Positions 41,907 to 50,720 of a stretch of 64,000 nucleotides of DNA are shown piece by piece; the stretch's first letter is position 1; every line of letters starts with the position of its first letter. The stretch lies in NCBI RefSeq assembly GCF_004000985.1, contig NZ_BIMH01000005.1, forward strand, positions 124,001 through 188,000. Direction: 5' to 3'. The notes under the pieces were generated by a model. The model saw nothing but the letters and a program-made list of their open reading frames with translations, was not told where the DNA came from and ran no database searches. Source of the DNA: Paenibacillus validus NBRC 15382. GTDB lineage: Bacteria > Bacillota > Bacilli > Paenibacillales > NBRC-103111. Both the position numbers and the translations under genes were made by a program.

Positions 41907-43723
41907 CGACGATGAGCATGAAGAAAGGCGTTCAGCCCGTATTGACGATGATCCTTGTTCTGCTGGTTGCCGCAGCTCCATTGTTTATGTCACCTTCTAA
42001 TGTGCAGCTGTTTATTTTTTGGGGAATCAATATTTTGTTAGCGCAAAGCATTAACCTGCTGAGCGGTCTCGGCGGTCAAATCTCTCTCGGCCATGCGGCG
42101 TTTTATGCGATAGGTGCTTATGTTTCCGCCATCTTCATGGTGCGTTTCGGTTTTCCATTATATGTTACGATTTTACTGTCGGCTGCTGTAAACGCATTGG
42201 TAGGATTTCTTGTTTCATTTCCGGCCGGAAGAGTCAGAGAATTTTACTTGGCGATGATGACCTTGGGCTTCGGTTTCGTGATCGAGGAGATCATCAAAGA
42301 ATGGTCCAGCGTCACCGGTGGGGTCATGGGATTAAGCGGAATCCCTTCACCCAAGCTGGGCACCATGCTTTTGTTCGGCATCAAATTGAATTTGATCCAC
42401 TATTATTGGATCGTATTTCTGGTTGTCGCGTTGATTGTGTGGATGCTGCGGAATTTCGTCCAGTCGTACTACGGCCGTTCCTTTCTGGCTATTCACCGGA
42501 GCGAACTCTCCGCATCCAGTATCGGCATCTCTCCGGGCCGGGTCAAGCAGCTCGCCTATACGATGAGCGCTTGCCTGGCGGGTATTGCCGGTGCGCTGTA
42601 TGCGCATCTGATGGCTTACATCGGGGCGAATTCTTTCGGCATGATGCAATCGATTGAAATTCTTGTTATGGGCATACTTGGCGGATTCGGAACCATTATC
42701 GGTCCCATTCTCGGCGCTGGATTTTTGACTTTTATTGCAAACAAGCTGCAATTTATTAAAGATTATCAGCTGATGATTTATTCGCTTCTTCTCGTCATTT
42801 CCTTTCTGTTTATCCCCAGAGGCTTTGCCGGCTTATTGGGAATCCGTACGGCACTTAGCAAGGAAAAACGTCTCCAAAAGGTAAAGCCGATTTCTGAGGT
42901 TAAGCCTCTGCGCATTCCCGGGAGGGAGGCACGCACGCTTTCCTGCAGCCCTCATCACAAAGTTTTAAAAGTGGAAGGCGTGATCAAGGATTTTGGCGGA
43001 CTTCGCGCGCTGCAGCATGTGAGCCTGGAGCTGGGGCAAGGTACCATTCTGGGCTTGGTAGGTCCTAACGGTTCGGGGAAAAGCACATTGGTCAACGTGA
43101 TCAGCGGCGTTTACCCGGTGACTGAAGGCAAAATCAGTTTCGGCAAGGCAGAAATCACCAATATGCCTACGCATGCCATTGCCGGTCAGGGCATTATTCG
43201 AACCTTTCAGGACCCGCACAATGTCGGCAATATGACGGTCAAGGAAAATCTGCTGTTAGGCAAACATCAAAAATACCAATCCGGCATTGTGTCCTGCGTT
43301 CTCAATTTGAAAAGCTCTCTGCTTGAAGAACAGGAAATGCTGGTCAAAGTTCATGAAATGATGGAGCTCTGTTCACTCGCACAGTACTCGGAAGAATTGG
43401 TCGAAAATTTACCGTATGGCGTACAGCGAATGGTTGAAGTGGCAAGAGCGATTCTGGCTGAACCTGAATTGCTGCTCCTGGATGAGCCGGCAGCGGGATT
43501 GTCCGAGCATGAAATGCAGGAATTAAGCAAGCTTATCCGGTATGTCAAGACGCTAGGGATCTCGGTCATCCTCATTGATCATCATATGGAATTTCTAATG
43601 GGTCTTATCGATGAGGTGATCGTATTGGATTCCGGTAAAATGATCTATTCGGGCGATGCGCAGGGCATGCAAACGAATCAGCAGGTGATTGAAGCCTATT
43701 TGGGGGTTGCGAATCATGCTTAG
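41903..43723 (+). CDS. Fused LivM permease and LivG ATPase of the branched-chain-type importer
   Basis: A 606-residue fusion. Residues 1-about 310 are a LivM permease with 'NLLSGLGGQISLGHAAFYAI' and 'MGILGGFGTIIGPILGA'. A linker of about 35 residues follows, then from about 353 a LivG ATPase: Walker A 'GPNGSGKSTL' near 388, 'GIIRTFQDPH' Q-loop, a signature region 'NLPYGVQRMVEVARAI' (no canonical LSGGQ), Walker B 'LLLLDEPAAGLS' and 'VILIDHHMEFLM'. LivG proteins typically have LSYGQ-type signatures, so LPYGVQ is family-like. The fusion fixes one-to-one stoichiometry. It overlaps the LivF gene by 8 bases. Confidence 0.92.
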   Translation: MTTMSMKKGVQPVLTMILVLLVAAAPLFMSPSNVQLFIFWGINILLAQSINLLSGLGGQISLGHAAFYAIGAYVSAIFMVRFGFPLYVTILLSAAVNALVGFLVSFPAGRVREFYLAMMTLGFGFVIEEIIKEWSSVTGGVMGLSGIPSPKLGTMLLFGIKLNLIHYYWIVFLVVALIVWMLRNFVQSYYGRSFLAIHRSELSASSIGISPGRVKQLAYTMSACLAGIAGALYAHLMAYIGANSFGMMQSIEILVMGILGGFGTIIGPILGAGFLTFIANKLQFIKDYQLMIYSLLLVISFLFIPRGFAGLLGIRTALSKEKRLQKVKPISEVKPLRIPGREARTLSCSPHHKVLKVEGVIKDFGGLRALQHVSLELGQGTILGLVGPNGSGKSTLVNVISGVYPVTEGKISFGKAEITNMPTHAIAGQGIIRTFQDPHNVGNMTVKENLLLGKHQKYQSGIVSCVLNLKSSLLEEQEMLVKVHEMMELCSLAQYSEELVENLPYGVQRMVEVARAILAEPELLLLDEPAAGLSEHEMQELSKLIRYVKTLGISVILIDHHMEFLMGLIDEVIVLDSGKMIYSGDAQGMQTNQQVIEAYLGVANHA

Positions 43724-44447
43724 CGTGCGGAATGTACATGTCAGTTATGGTCCAATCAAAGCCTTGAAAGGGGTTTCCCTTGACATTCGAAGCAAGGGGA
43801 TTACCGCCATCATTGGCGCGAACGGTTCGGGGAAAACGACCCTGCTTAATTTCATCAGCGGGTTGGTAACGCCCGAGGAGGGCGACCTGCTGTTTGAAGG
43901 AATCTCCATTGCAGCATGGCCTACGGAAGCCCGGGTCAAACAAGGCATCGCTCACGTAATGGAGGGGCGCCGTTTATTCAAGGACCAAACGGTCCACGAT
44001 AATTTGCGGCTGGCCGCACATTTTCGTACACCCAGGCTTGAGAAGAAAACGATAGCCAACAAGATTGAGCAGGTGTTTCAGCGGTTTCCGATTCTGGAAA
44101 GCAAGAAGCATCAGCTGGCCGGCACGCTCAGCGGGGGACAGCAGCAGCTGTTGATTATATCGGCGGCTTTGCTTTCGGCTCCTAAATTGCTTCTGCTCGA
44201 CGAGCCGTCTCTGGGTTTGGCTCCGGTTATTATCGACGAGGTATATGCATTTTTGCAAGAGCTTAATCAGGCGGGAATGACTATATTTATTTCGGAACAG
44301 ATGGCGGCTCTCGCGCTGCGCATCGCCGACTATGGCTATGTGCTGGATCGCGGCGCAATCGTGAAAAGCGGGGACAGCGCTTATTTGAAAGATTTGCTCG
44401 CTTCCGACGATCTTTCGTCCATCTATTTGGGTAAAGGTAACCATTAG
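43716..44447 (+). CDS. Branched-chain-type ABC importer ATPase (LivF family)
   Basis: A 243-residue ATPase with Walker A 'GANGSGKTTLL', Q-loop 'HVMEGRRLF' typical of LivF, signature 'LSGGQQQLLIIS', Walker B 'LLLLDEPSLGLAP' and 'IFISEQMAALAL'. It pairs with the LivG half of the fused protein. ATG 43716 overlaps the preceding stop (ATGCTTAG) with TGGGGGTTG upstream. It is the last importer gene, 13 bases before the alcohol dehydrogenase gene. Confidence 0.94.
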   Translation: MLSVRNVHVSYGPIKALKGVSLDIRSKGITAIIGANGSGKTTLLNFISGLVTPEEGDLLFEGISIAAWPTEARVKQGIAHVMEGRRLFKDQTVHDNLRLAAHFRTPRLEKKTIANKIEQVFQRFPILESKKHQLAGTLSGGQQQLLIISAALLSAPKLLLLDEPSLGLAPVIIDEVYAFLQELNQAGMTIFISEQMAALALRIADYGYVLDRGAIVKSGDSAYLKDLLASDDLSSIYLGKGNH

Positions 44448-44460
44448 AGGAGTGATGTTC

Positions 44461-45648
44461 ATGTCAAGCTGCTACCGGTTTATTCCGGTTGAGAAAGTGT
44501 TCCATGGTGCTGGCGTCATTGAAAATTTGCCTGCGGAAATCGATCGTTTAGGCGCCAGGAAAGCTGCATTGCTTACCAGTAACAGCCTGTTCGCTTCTCC
44601 GGTTATCAAACGCTTGGAACAGCTGTTGGGAAGCCGTTTGGAGGTTGTCCTCTCGGGTACCGTACAGCACGCGCCAAGCCAGTCGATTTTCGAAATCGCT
44701 TCCAGGCTGAGGGACCGGGGTATCGACCTGTTAATCAGTTTAGGTGGCGGCACGGTCATCGACTCTGCAAAGGCCATCGCTTTAGTATTGGGAGAGGGCC
44801 TCGATGAGCCGCAGCAATTACAATCGTATTCGGTCAAATTCGAGTATCCCGATAAAATCGAAATTCCTCAAGTCAAGCAAAAATTAATACCGCACATCGC
44901 CGTTCCAACGACTTTGTCCGCAGCCGAGTTTTCCAACATTATCGGCATTACAGATGAGCACAGGAAGGTAAAGGAACTGTACATCGATGACCAATTGACG
45001 CCGAAAGTCGTATATATGGATCCGGAGCTCTGCACGGACACGCCGGACTGGCTGTGGTCGGCCACCGGGATGAGAGCGCTGGATCATGCCATTGAAACCG
45101 TTTATTCCAAGCAAACTCACCCCATCACTACGGCACTCGCGCTCCAATCGATCCGGCTGCTGAGCGAATATCTTCCGAAATGTAAAAAAGATCCAGCGGA
45201 TTTGCAAGCGAAGCTGCAATGTCAAATGGCTGCCTGGATGTCGTTCTTTGGCGTGAGCAACGTGATGATGGGACTCAGCCACGGCATCGGACACCAAATA
45301 GGAGCCCATGCCAACGTTGCCCACGGCGTCACTTCCTGCATTATGCTTCCGCATGTCATGCGCTTTTCGCTGCCCTTTACCTTGGAACAGCAAGCCCTGA
45401 TCAGTGCCGCCATGGGGGGCGAAGTAAGCGGCAGGAGTGTGGAGGAAGCCGCCGCAATGGCTTCGCAGCTGGTGGTCAAACTGGTGGCTGATTTGCAGCT
45501 GCCGCTTAGGCTTCGCGATGTCCAGGTGCGCAAAGAGCAGTTTCAACCGATTGCGGAGGACGCCATGAGAGATCTGGTCGTGGCAAGCAGTCCCAGACCT
45601 GTACAAGGAACCGGCGAGATTGTAGCTCTTCTCGAAGCCGCATGGTAG
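44461..45648 (+). CDS. Iron-containing alcohol dehydrogenase family protein (maleylacetate-reductase-like)
   Basis: A 395-residue group III dehydrogenase with the NAD(P) motif 'LLISLGGGTVIDSAKAIAL' and metal ligands in 'ATGMRALDHAIETVYS' (Asp/His) and 'GLSHGIGHQIGAHANVAHG' (two His). The sequence 'HIAVPTTLSAAEFSNIIGIT' resembles both alcohol dehydrogenases and maleylacetate reductases. It could oxidise an alcohol to the ketone used by the HyuAB enzymes or reduce an intermediate. AGAGGAG lies 8 bases before ATG 44461; ATG 44455 and GTG 44452 are in frame. It follows the importer without a terminator. Confidence 0.88.
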   Translation: MSSCYRFIPVEKVFHGAGVIENLPAEIDRLGARKAALLTSNSLFASPVIKRLEQLLGSRLEVVLSGTVQHAPSQSIFEIASRLRDRGIDLLISLGGGTVIDSAKAIALVLGEGLDEPQQLQSYSVKFEYPDKIEIPQVKQKLIPHIAVPTTLSAAEFSNIIGITDEHRKVKELYIDDQLTPKVVYMDPELCTDTPDWLWSATGMRALDHAIETVYSKQTHPITTALALQSIRLLSEYLPKCKKDPADLQAKLQCQMAAWMSFFGVSNVMMGLSHGIGHQIGAHANVAHGVTSCIMLPHVMRFSLPFTLEQQALISAAMGGEVSGRSVEEAAAMASQLVVKLVADLQLPLRLRDVQVRKEQFQPIAEDAMRDLVVASSPRPVQGTGEIVALLEAAW

Positions 45649-45682
45649 GGAAGTGTAATTCATGATAAGAGGTGAGAGACGA

Positions 45683-46471
45683 ATGCGGGGAAGACTGGCA
45701 GGGAAAGTAGCGCTTATCACCGGTGCTTCGAGAGGTCTTGGAGCGCTGGAAGCCGTTATGTTCGCCAAAGAAGGAGCGCAGGCCGTTATCGTGTCCGATG
45801 TTAGCCAGTCGGCTTTGCAGGAGACGGTGAAGGCGGTGGAAGAACTGGGCGGAGCGACGACTGTTATTCCGCTTGAACTGAATGTCACCCTTGAAGAAGA
45901 TTGGACCCAGGCGGCAATCTCGATCGAGAAGCGGTTTGGGAAACTGGATATTTTAGTCAACAACGCGGGAATTACCAAGAGGGAACGGTTTGTCGACTGC
46001 TCTCTGGCCGATTGGAACCGGGTGATTGCCGTTAACCAGACCGGCGTATTTCTTGGGATGAAATATAGTGCGCCGCTGCTCCGAAAGTCAGGCCGCGGGT
46101 CGATTATTAATATGTCGTCGATCGCCGGAGTGACCGGTTATTTTGCAGCTCCCTATACAGCGAGTAAATGGGCGGTGAGAGGAATGACCAAGGCCGCTGC
46201 GCAGGAATTTGGCGGTTGGGGAATCAGGGTGAATTCGGTTAATCCCGGCTTCATCTGGACGCCGCTTACGTTACCGGCCAAGCAAATGGTAGAGGCTTTT
46301 ACCCTCGAACGGGCGGGTGAGCCGGAGGAAGTCGCCCAGGCCGTTATTTTTCTCGCTTCCGACGAATCCTCCTACATGACCGGAGGGGAAATAACGCTCG
46401 ACGGGGGAATGACGGCAGGCGGCGAAATCCGGCTGATCGCCAAGGAACTCGGCATTTATCGTGATGAGTAA
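45683..46471 (+). CDS. Short-chain dehydrogenase/reductase (SDR)
   Basis: A 262-residue classical SDR: cofactor motif 'ITGASRGLGALEAVMFAKEG', Asp in 'VSDVSQ' that favours NAD(H), 'ILVNNAGITKRERF', catalytic Ser in 'IINMSSIAGVTG' and 'YTASK', and 'RVNSVNPGFIWTPLT' at the end. It could act as a 3-hydroxyacyl-CoA dehydrogenase, otherwise absent from the beta-oxidation set, or as a secondary-alcohol dehydrogenase. ATG 45683 follows AGAGGTGAGAG. It ends the operon that began with the binding protein. Confidence 0.9.
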   Translation: MRGRLAGKVALITGASRGLGALEAVMFAKEGAQAVIVSDVSQSALQETVKAVEELGGATTVIPLELNVTLEEDWTQAAISIEKRFGKLDILVNNAGITKRERFVDCSLADWNRVIAVNQTGVFLGMKYSAPLLRKSGRGSIINMSSIAGVTGYFAAPYTASKWAVRGMTKAAAQEFGGWGIRVNSVNPGFIWTPLTLPAKQMVEAFTLERAGEPEEVAQAVIFLASDESSYMTGGEITLDGGMTAGGEIRLIAKELGIYRDE

Positions 46472-46532
46472 TCCGTCCTGCCGCTGAACGTTCAGCGTCT
46501 CCCTTCCAAGCAGCAAAGAAATGAACCAGGTA

Positions 46533-46561
46533 TTGCTAAAATACCATCCGGTCGGTATAAT
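46533..46561 (+). promoter_or_regulatory. Promoter with TetR-type operator D between -35 and -10
   Basis: TTGCTA (46533-46538) and TATAAT (46556-46561) are 17 bases apart. The operator ACCATCCGGTCGGT occupies 46543-46556, almost the whole spacer, so a bound repressor would block RNA polymerase. It drives the thioesterase-TetR-dehydrogenase-beta-oxidation operon. Confidence 0.72.
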
Positions 46562-46580
46562 TATCATAAGGTTAATAAAT

Positions 46581-46594
46581 ACCGACCGATCGGT
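46581..46594. promoter_or_regulatory. TetR-type operator E (ACCGACCGATCGGT)
   Basis: Near-perfect palindrome flanked by AAAT and ATGTTT, centred 38 bases downstream of operator D, inside the expected 5' end of the transcript and 28 bases before the thioesterase start. Two sites in this spacing suggest cooperative or looped repression by the TetR protein encoded two genes downstream. Confidence 0.68.
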
Positions 46595-46622
46595 ATGTTT
46601 CATTGGGGGGAAGGTGAAGGCG

Positions 46623-47063
46623 TTGGTCCATCTTACAGAAATACGCACCCGGTATTGTGAATCGGATGCACTTGGCCATATTAACAATGTCAGCTATTTT
46701 ATTTATTTTGAGCAGGCGCGCGTCGATTTTTTGCTGGACAGCGGCATGGTACTTCCATCCGAGAAGTTCCCGTTTCTTGTTGCTTCGCTGCATTGTGACT
46801 ACAAGAAGCAGGTCTACATCAATCAGAGCTTGAAGATCCACACCTATGTCATGGATATCGGCAGATCCAGCTTCAAATTGGGACATGAAATCCATGATAA
46901 AGACTCGAACGAGTTGCTGGCAGTAGGCGAAGCGGTCCTGGTGAGTTATGATCTAATTGCGGAGAAAACGACCCGGCTATCCGATGAGCTGCGTTTCAAG
47001 CTGGAAAACTATGTTCGAGTAGAAATTAATAACAGTAAAGGTGTGAAATCAAGTGACGTTTGA
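46623..47063 (+). CDS. Hotdog-fold acyl-CoA thioesterase (4HBT/YbgC family)
   Basis: A 146-residue single hotdog domain with 'IRTRYCESDALGHINNVSYF', where the Asp is the catalytic residue of the 4HBT class, and 'IYFEQARVDFL' completing the first helix. It hydrolyses an acyl-CoA, perhaps to relieve CoA trapping when pathway intermediates accumulate. TTG 46623 is 8-10 bases after GGGGGGAAGG; a GTG at 46614 would be too close. It is the first gene after operators D and E and overlaps the TetR start by 11 bases. Confidence 0.87.
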   Translation: MVHLTEIRTRYCESDALGHINNVSYFIYFEQARVDFLLDSGMVLPSEKFPFLVASLHCDYKKQVYINQSLKIHTYVMDIGRSSFKLGHEIHDKDSNELLAVGEAVLVSYDLIAEKTTRLSDELRFKLENYVRVEINNSKGVKSSDV

Positions 47064-47655
47064 CGGATCTTCAGTGAACCGCAGGCAGGGAAGCGATACA
47101 AAAACGGAAATTTTGGACATCGCGTTGTCTCTGTTTGTTAAGAAAGGGTATCATGAAACCTCCATGCAGGATATTGCCGACACAGCCGGTCTAACCAAAG
47201 GCGGATTATATTACTACATAAAGAGCAAGGACGACGTACTGTTTTTGCTACACGACCGCTTTATTGTCGAAGGATTAAGACGTTTGCGTCTGGTAGAGGC
47301 CGAATCACTTGAGCCTGAGCATAAGCTGATCGAACTGCTGAAGATGCACCTGCAGATCATTGACCAATTCAAGGACGACATTACCCTGTTCTTTAACTGT
47401 ATGAAGTATTTAAGCGACGACAAAAAGCAGGCCGTACAAGAGAAGCGGGATGAATACGAAGACATCTTCGTGCGCGTCTTGGAAGAAGGCAAGAACAAAG
47501 GCGTCTTTAAAGTCGAGGACAGCCACATCGTCGTGCTGTATGTTCTGGGAGCCTGCAACTTTATGCATACCTGGTATAAGCCGGGCAAAGGAAAGTCGAT
47601 CGAGGAGCTGTCGGATATCTTTATTACTCTCATCACCAAAGGCTTATTTCAGTAA
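47053..47655 (+). CDS. TetR/AcrR family regulator, probable repressor of the regional regulon
   Basis: A 200-residue repressor with an N-terminal helix-turn-helix 'ILDIALSLFVKKGYHETSMQ' and 'DIADTAGLTKGGLYYYIKSK', the recognition helix being 'LTKGGLYYYI'. The C-terminal ligand domain is like that of fatty-acid-type (FadR/PaaR-like) TetR repressors of acyl-CoA catabolism. Its gene lies in the operon behind operators D and E, so it probably represses itself and, through sites A-C, the hyuAB and importer operons, released by an acyl-CoA intermediate. GTG 47053 has AAAGGTG 11 bases upstream and overlaps the thioesterase gene. Confidence 0.9.
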   Translation: MTFDGSSVNRRQGSDTKTEILDIALSLFVKKGYHETSMQDIADTAGLTKGGLYYYIKSKDDVLFLLHDRFIVEGLRRLRLVEAESLEPEHKLIELLKMHLQIIDQFKDDITLFFNCMKYLSDDKKQAVQEKRDEYEDIFVRVLEEGKNKGVFKVEDSHIVVLYVLGACNFMHTWYKPGKGKSIEELSDIFITLITKGLFQ

Positions 47656-47676
47656 AACCGAAAAGGGGACGGTAAC

Positions 47677-48639
47677 GTGAAGATAAGCAAAGAGCGGCTG
47701 CTCGAACTTTATGAAACGATGATGAAGATACGAAATTTCGAAGAGAGAGTCTCCGGGCTGTTTGCCGGCGGGCACATTCCCGGATTCCTCCATCTCTATG
47801 TCGGGCAGGAAGCGGTGGCGGCCGGTGTTTGCGCCAATCTTCACAAGGACGATTACATCACGAGCACCCACCGCGGACACGGACACTGCATCGCCAAAGG
47901 CGCCGACGTCAAACGGATGATGGCCGAATTATTCGGCAAACGGACCGGTTACTGCAAAGGAAAAGGCGGTTCCATGCACGTCGTCGACGTCAACTTGGGG
48001 ATCCTTGGCGCTAACGGAATCGTCGGTGCGGGCATGCCGATTGCGGTGGGGGCGGCTTTTTCCGCCAAAACCAAGGGCACCGGCCAGGTTGCCGTAGCCT
48101 TCTTTGGAGAAGGTGCGACGGGAACGGGCTATTTTCACGAATCGTTGAATTTGGCTGCCGTTCTGAAGCTGCCCGCCATCTTTGTATGCGAGAGCAATCA
48201 ATATGCGGAATTCACTCCTCGGGAAAAACATTTGCCGGTGAAAACCGTGGCGGAGCGAAGCAAAGCGTACGGGATCGAAGGCCATGCTATGAATGGAAAT
48301 AATGTGGTGGAAGTATTTGAAGAGCTGTCGGCCATTGTGGCCAAGGTGCGTAAGGGAGGAGGACCTGTCATCGTGGAATGCTTCACCAATCGTTGGAGCG
48401 GCCACTATGAAGGCGATCCGCAAAAATATCGTCCGGCCGGCGAGGCTGAAGCGTGGAGGAAGAAGGATCCGATCCTCCATGTGGAACAAGTGCTGCGTGA
48501 GCAGTATGACGTTGATATAACGGAGCTTGCCGCGATCAAGGATCAGGTCGAGCGCGAAATCGATGAAGCGGAGCGGTTTTCGATGGAAAGCCCGCTGCCC
48601 GAAGGCGAAGAAACGCTGCAGGACGTTTATGCTTCTTAA
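47677..48639 (+). CDS. 2-oxoacid/acetoin dehydrogenase E1 alpha subunit, second complex
   Basis: A 320-residue thiamine-diphosphate subunit homologous to the one at 29793. Its cofactor motif is 'FFGEGATGTGYFHESLNLAA' ... 'VCESNQYAEFTP'. The metal-binding Asp of GDG is Glu, as in branched-chain 2-oxoacid dehydrogenases, so this is a known variant rather than an inactivation. 'YCKGKGGSMHVVD' is acetoin-dehydrogenase-like. GTG 47677 follows AAAAGGGGACGG. It starts the second complex 21 bases behind the TetR gene. Confidence 0.92.
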   Translation: MKISKERLLELYETMMKIRNFEERVSGLFAGGHIPGFLHLYVGQEAVAAGVCANLHKDDYITSTHRGHGHCIAKGADVKRMMAELFGKRTGYCKGKGGSMHVVDVNLGILGANGIVGAGMPIAVGAAFSAKTKGTGQVAVAFFGEGATGTGYFHESLNLAAVLKLPAIFVCESNQYAEFTPREKHLPVKTVAERSKAYGIEGHAMNGNNVVEVFEELSAIVAKVRKGGGPVIVECFTNRWSGHYEGDPQKYRPAGEAEAWRKKDPILHVEQVLREQYDVDITELAAIKDQVEREIDEAERFSMESPLPEGEETLQDVYAS

Positions 48640-48656
48640 CTTGGGAGGTGGAAGTT

Positions 48657-49655
48657 TTGGCGGTACTGCGATACAACCAGGCCATTAATTTGGCGTTGAA
48701 AGAGGAAATGCACAGGGACGAAAGCATCATTTTGGCCGGAGAGGATATTGCGGCGTCAGGCGGATCGTTCGGCGTGACGCGCGGCTTGATGGAGGAATTC
48801 GGCGAAGCCCGGGTTGTCGACACGCCCATCAGTGAAGGTGCGATTATCGGCATGGCCGTCGGTTCCGCCGCCAGCGGGCTCCGGCCGGTCGTCGAAATCA
48901 TGTTTATGGACTTCATCGGTGTCTGCTTTGACATGATTATCAACCAAACGGCGAAAATGCGGTTTATGTCCGGCGGACAAATGAAAATGCCGCTCGTCAT
49001 TCGTACGCAGGCCGGGGCGGGATCAAACGCGGGGCCGCAGCATTCGCAAAGCCTGGAAGCGCTGCTTATGCATATTCCCGGACTGAAAGTAGTGATGCCC
49101 TCGAACCCTTACGATGCGAAGGGCCTGCTCAAAGCAGCGATACGCGACGATGATCCCGTTATTTTCATTGAGCACAAGATGCTGTACAGCTCGAAGGGAG
49201 AGATCCCCGATGAAGAATACACCGTTCCGCTCGGTCAGGCAAAGGTAGTTAAGGAAGGCCGCGATGTGACCGTCATTGCGCTTGGCCAGATGGTCAACAA
49301 AGCGCTGCAGGCGGCACAGGTGCTGGAGGAGTCGGGAATCAGCGTGGAGCTGATTGATCCGCGGACGGTTACTCCGCTCGATAAGGAAACGATTCTCGAA
49401 TCGGTGAAGAAAACGGGAAGGCTCGTTATCGTTCACGAAGCGGTGAAAATCGGCGGGATCGGAGCCGAGCTGGCCGCGATGGTGCAGGAGGAGGCGTTCG
49501 ACTACCTGGATGCTCCCATTCAAAGGGTCGCCGCTCCGTTCTCGCCTGTACCGTACAGCAAACCGCTCGAGCATTACTATATGCCGAATGAGAATAATAT
49601 TATCGAAGCGGTTCAGCGAATCTGTGTGGGCAGACAGTTCGCAGCTGCGAAGTAG
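48657..49655 (+). CDS. 2-oxoacid/acetoin dehydrogenase E1 beta subunit, second complex
   Basis: A 332-residue partner of the preceding subunit. Conserved parts are 'DESIILAGEDIAASGGSFGV', 'DTPISEGAIIGMAVGSAASG' and 'PQHSQSLEALLMHIPGLKVV', with 'LIDPRTVTPLDKETI' in the C-terminal domain. TTG 48657 follows GGGAGGTGG by 5 bases; a GTG at 48648 in frame overlaps that ribosome site and is less likely. It is 17 bases after E1 alpha and 13 bases before E2. Confidence 0.92.
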   Translation: MAVLRYNQAINLALKEEMHRDESIILAGEDIAASGGSFGVTRGLMEEFGEARVVDTPISEGAIIGMAVGSAASGLRPVVEIMFMDFIGVCFDMIINQTAKMRFMSGGQMKMPLVIRTQAGAGSNAGPQHSQSLEALLMHIPGLKVVMPSNPYDAKGLLKAAIRDDDPVIFIEHKMLYSSKGEIPDEEYTVPLGQAKVVKEGRDVTVIALGQMVNKALQAAQVLEESGISVELIDPRTVTPLDKETILESVKKTGRLVIVHEAVKIGGIGAELAAMVQEEAFDYLDAPIQRVAAPFSPVPYSKPLEHYYMPNENNIIEAVQRICVGRQFAAAK

Positions 49656-49668
49656 GGAGGGGGACGGA

Positions 49669-50709
49669 ATGACAAGCGTCAGGCGGATATTCGCTTCTCC
49701 ACGTGCGAGAGCTCTTGCAGCACAGCAGAACATCCCGTTGCCCGAAGTGGCAGGAAGCGGGCCTTCCGGCCGAATCATTGAACAGGATGTGCAGGTTTAC
49801 CGTTCGCAGCGTGCAAACATGTCTAGTGGGCCTGCCGAAAGAGATCCAAGCATTCGGCCGGACAAGAAGATTCAAGCCACTCCGCTCGCCAGAGCGATCG
49901 CTCAGTTGGAAAACATCGACCTGTCCACTGTAGCGGGATCCGGTGTGAGCGGCAAGATCAGGAGCTCCGATGTACGGCCGCGGAAAGAGGAATCAGCTTC
50001 GGCCGGTTTTTCTGCAGAGCGCGTTCCCCCCATGGAAGCAGTTCCGATGACGGGAATGCGTAAAATCATCGCGGAACGGATGGCCTACAGCAAGCAGACG
50101 GCTCCCCACGTCACGCTTACGGTGAAAGCGGAAGTGACCCGGCTTGCAGAGCTTCGAAACAAATGGATGCAGGACGGCATGAAGGTGAGCTATACGGATC
50201 TTCTGGTGAAAATCGCAGCAGAGAGTTTACGTGCGCATCCGCGTGTCAATGTCTCCATGGAACAGGACGGGATCGTCAGGCATCGACAATGCGATATCGG
50301 CGTGGCCGTCGCTTTAGAGGAAGGCTTAATCGTCCCGGTCATTCGTGATGCCGATCGAAGGCGCCTGCAGGACATTTCCAAGGACCTGCAGGATAAGGTC
50401 AAACGATCCAAAGAAGGCAAGCTTCGGCGGGATGAAGTGCAGGGCGGCCGGTTCACGATCAGCAACTTGGGCATGTATGAAGTGGATGCGTTCACCCCGA
50501 TTATCAATCTTCCTGAAAGCGCTATCCTCGGGGTGGGAAGAATGATCGAGGATTTGATCGTACATAACGGGCAAATTCACATCGGGAAAACCATGGTCCT
50601 GTCGCTGTCCTTTGACCATCGGGTGATGGATGGCGCACCTGCGGCTTTGTTCTTAAAAAATATAAAAGAGTTGCTGGAGAATCCGGAATCTCTTCAGGAC
50701 TCTTTGTAG
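49669..50709 (+). CDS. E2 acyltransferase lacking a lipoyl domain, with two tandem subunit-binding domains
   Basis: A 346-residue 2-oxoacid dehydrogenase acyltransferase. It begins directly with an E1/E3-binding domain (residues 7-42, 'FASPRARALAAQQNIPLPEV') and has a second one (69-102, 'ATPLARAIAQLENIDLSTVA'), then the catalytic domain (from about 120) with 'SFDHRVMDGAPAALFL' near the end. No lipoyl domain or DKA motif is present, and the sequence upstream in this frame is the overlapping end of the E1 beta gene. The strong AGGGAGGGGG site before ATG 49669 fixes the start. The missing lipoyl arm is carried by the E3 protein encoded 11 bases downstream. Confidence 0.88.
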   Translation: MTSVRRIFASPRARALAAQQNIPLPEVAGSGPSGRIIEQDVQVYRSQRANMSSGPAERDPSIRPDKKIQATPLARAIAQLENIDLSTVAGSGVSGKIRSSDVRPRKEESASAGFSAERVPPMEAVPMTGMRKIIAERMAYSKQTAPHVTLTVKAEVTRLAELRNKWMQDGMKVSYTDLLVKIAAESLRAHPRVNVSMEQDGIVRHRQCDIGVAVALEEGLIVPVIRDADRRRLQDISKDLQDKVKRSKEGKLRRDEVQGGRFTISNLGMYEVDAFTPIINLPESAILGVGRMIEDLIVHNGQIHIGKTMVLSLSFDHRVMDGAPAALFLKNIKELLENPESLQDSL

Positions 50710-50720
50710 GAGCAGTGAAG

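Noticed and set aside
46482-46497. Perfect 16-bp palindrome CGCTGAACGTTCAGCG after the SDR gene
   Set aside because: It has no loop for a terminator and no second copy was seen. It may be a regulator site, but one copy without context is not enough.
48098-48140. Loss of the thiamine-diphosphate metal ligand in the second E1 alpha (GEG instead of GDG)
   Set aside because: The same Glu occurs in branched-chain 2-oxoacid dehydrogenase E1 alpha subunits, so it is a family variant and not an inactivation.
49510-49668. Upstream extension of the second E2 that might hide a lipoyl domain
   Set aside because: The frame is open but overlaps the E1 beta gene and translates to basic, serine-rich sequence with no lipoyl motif; a strong ribosome site sits before ATG 49669.
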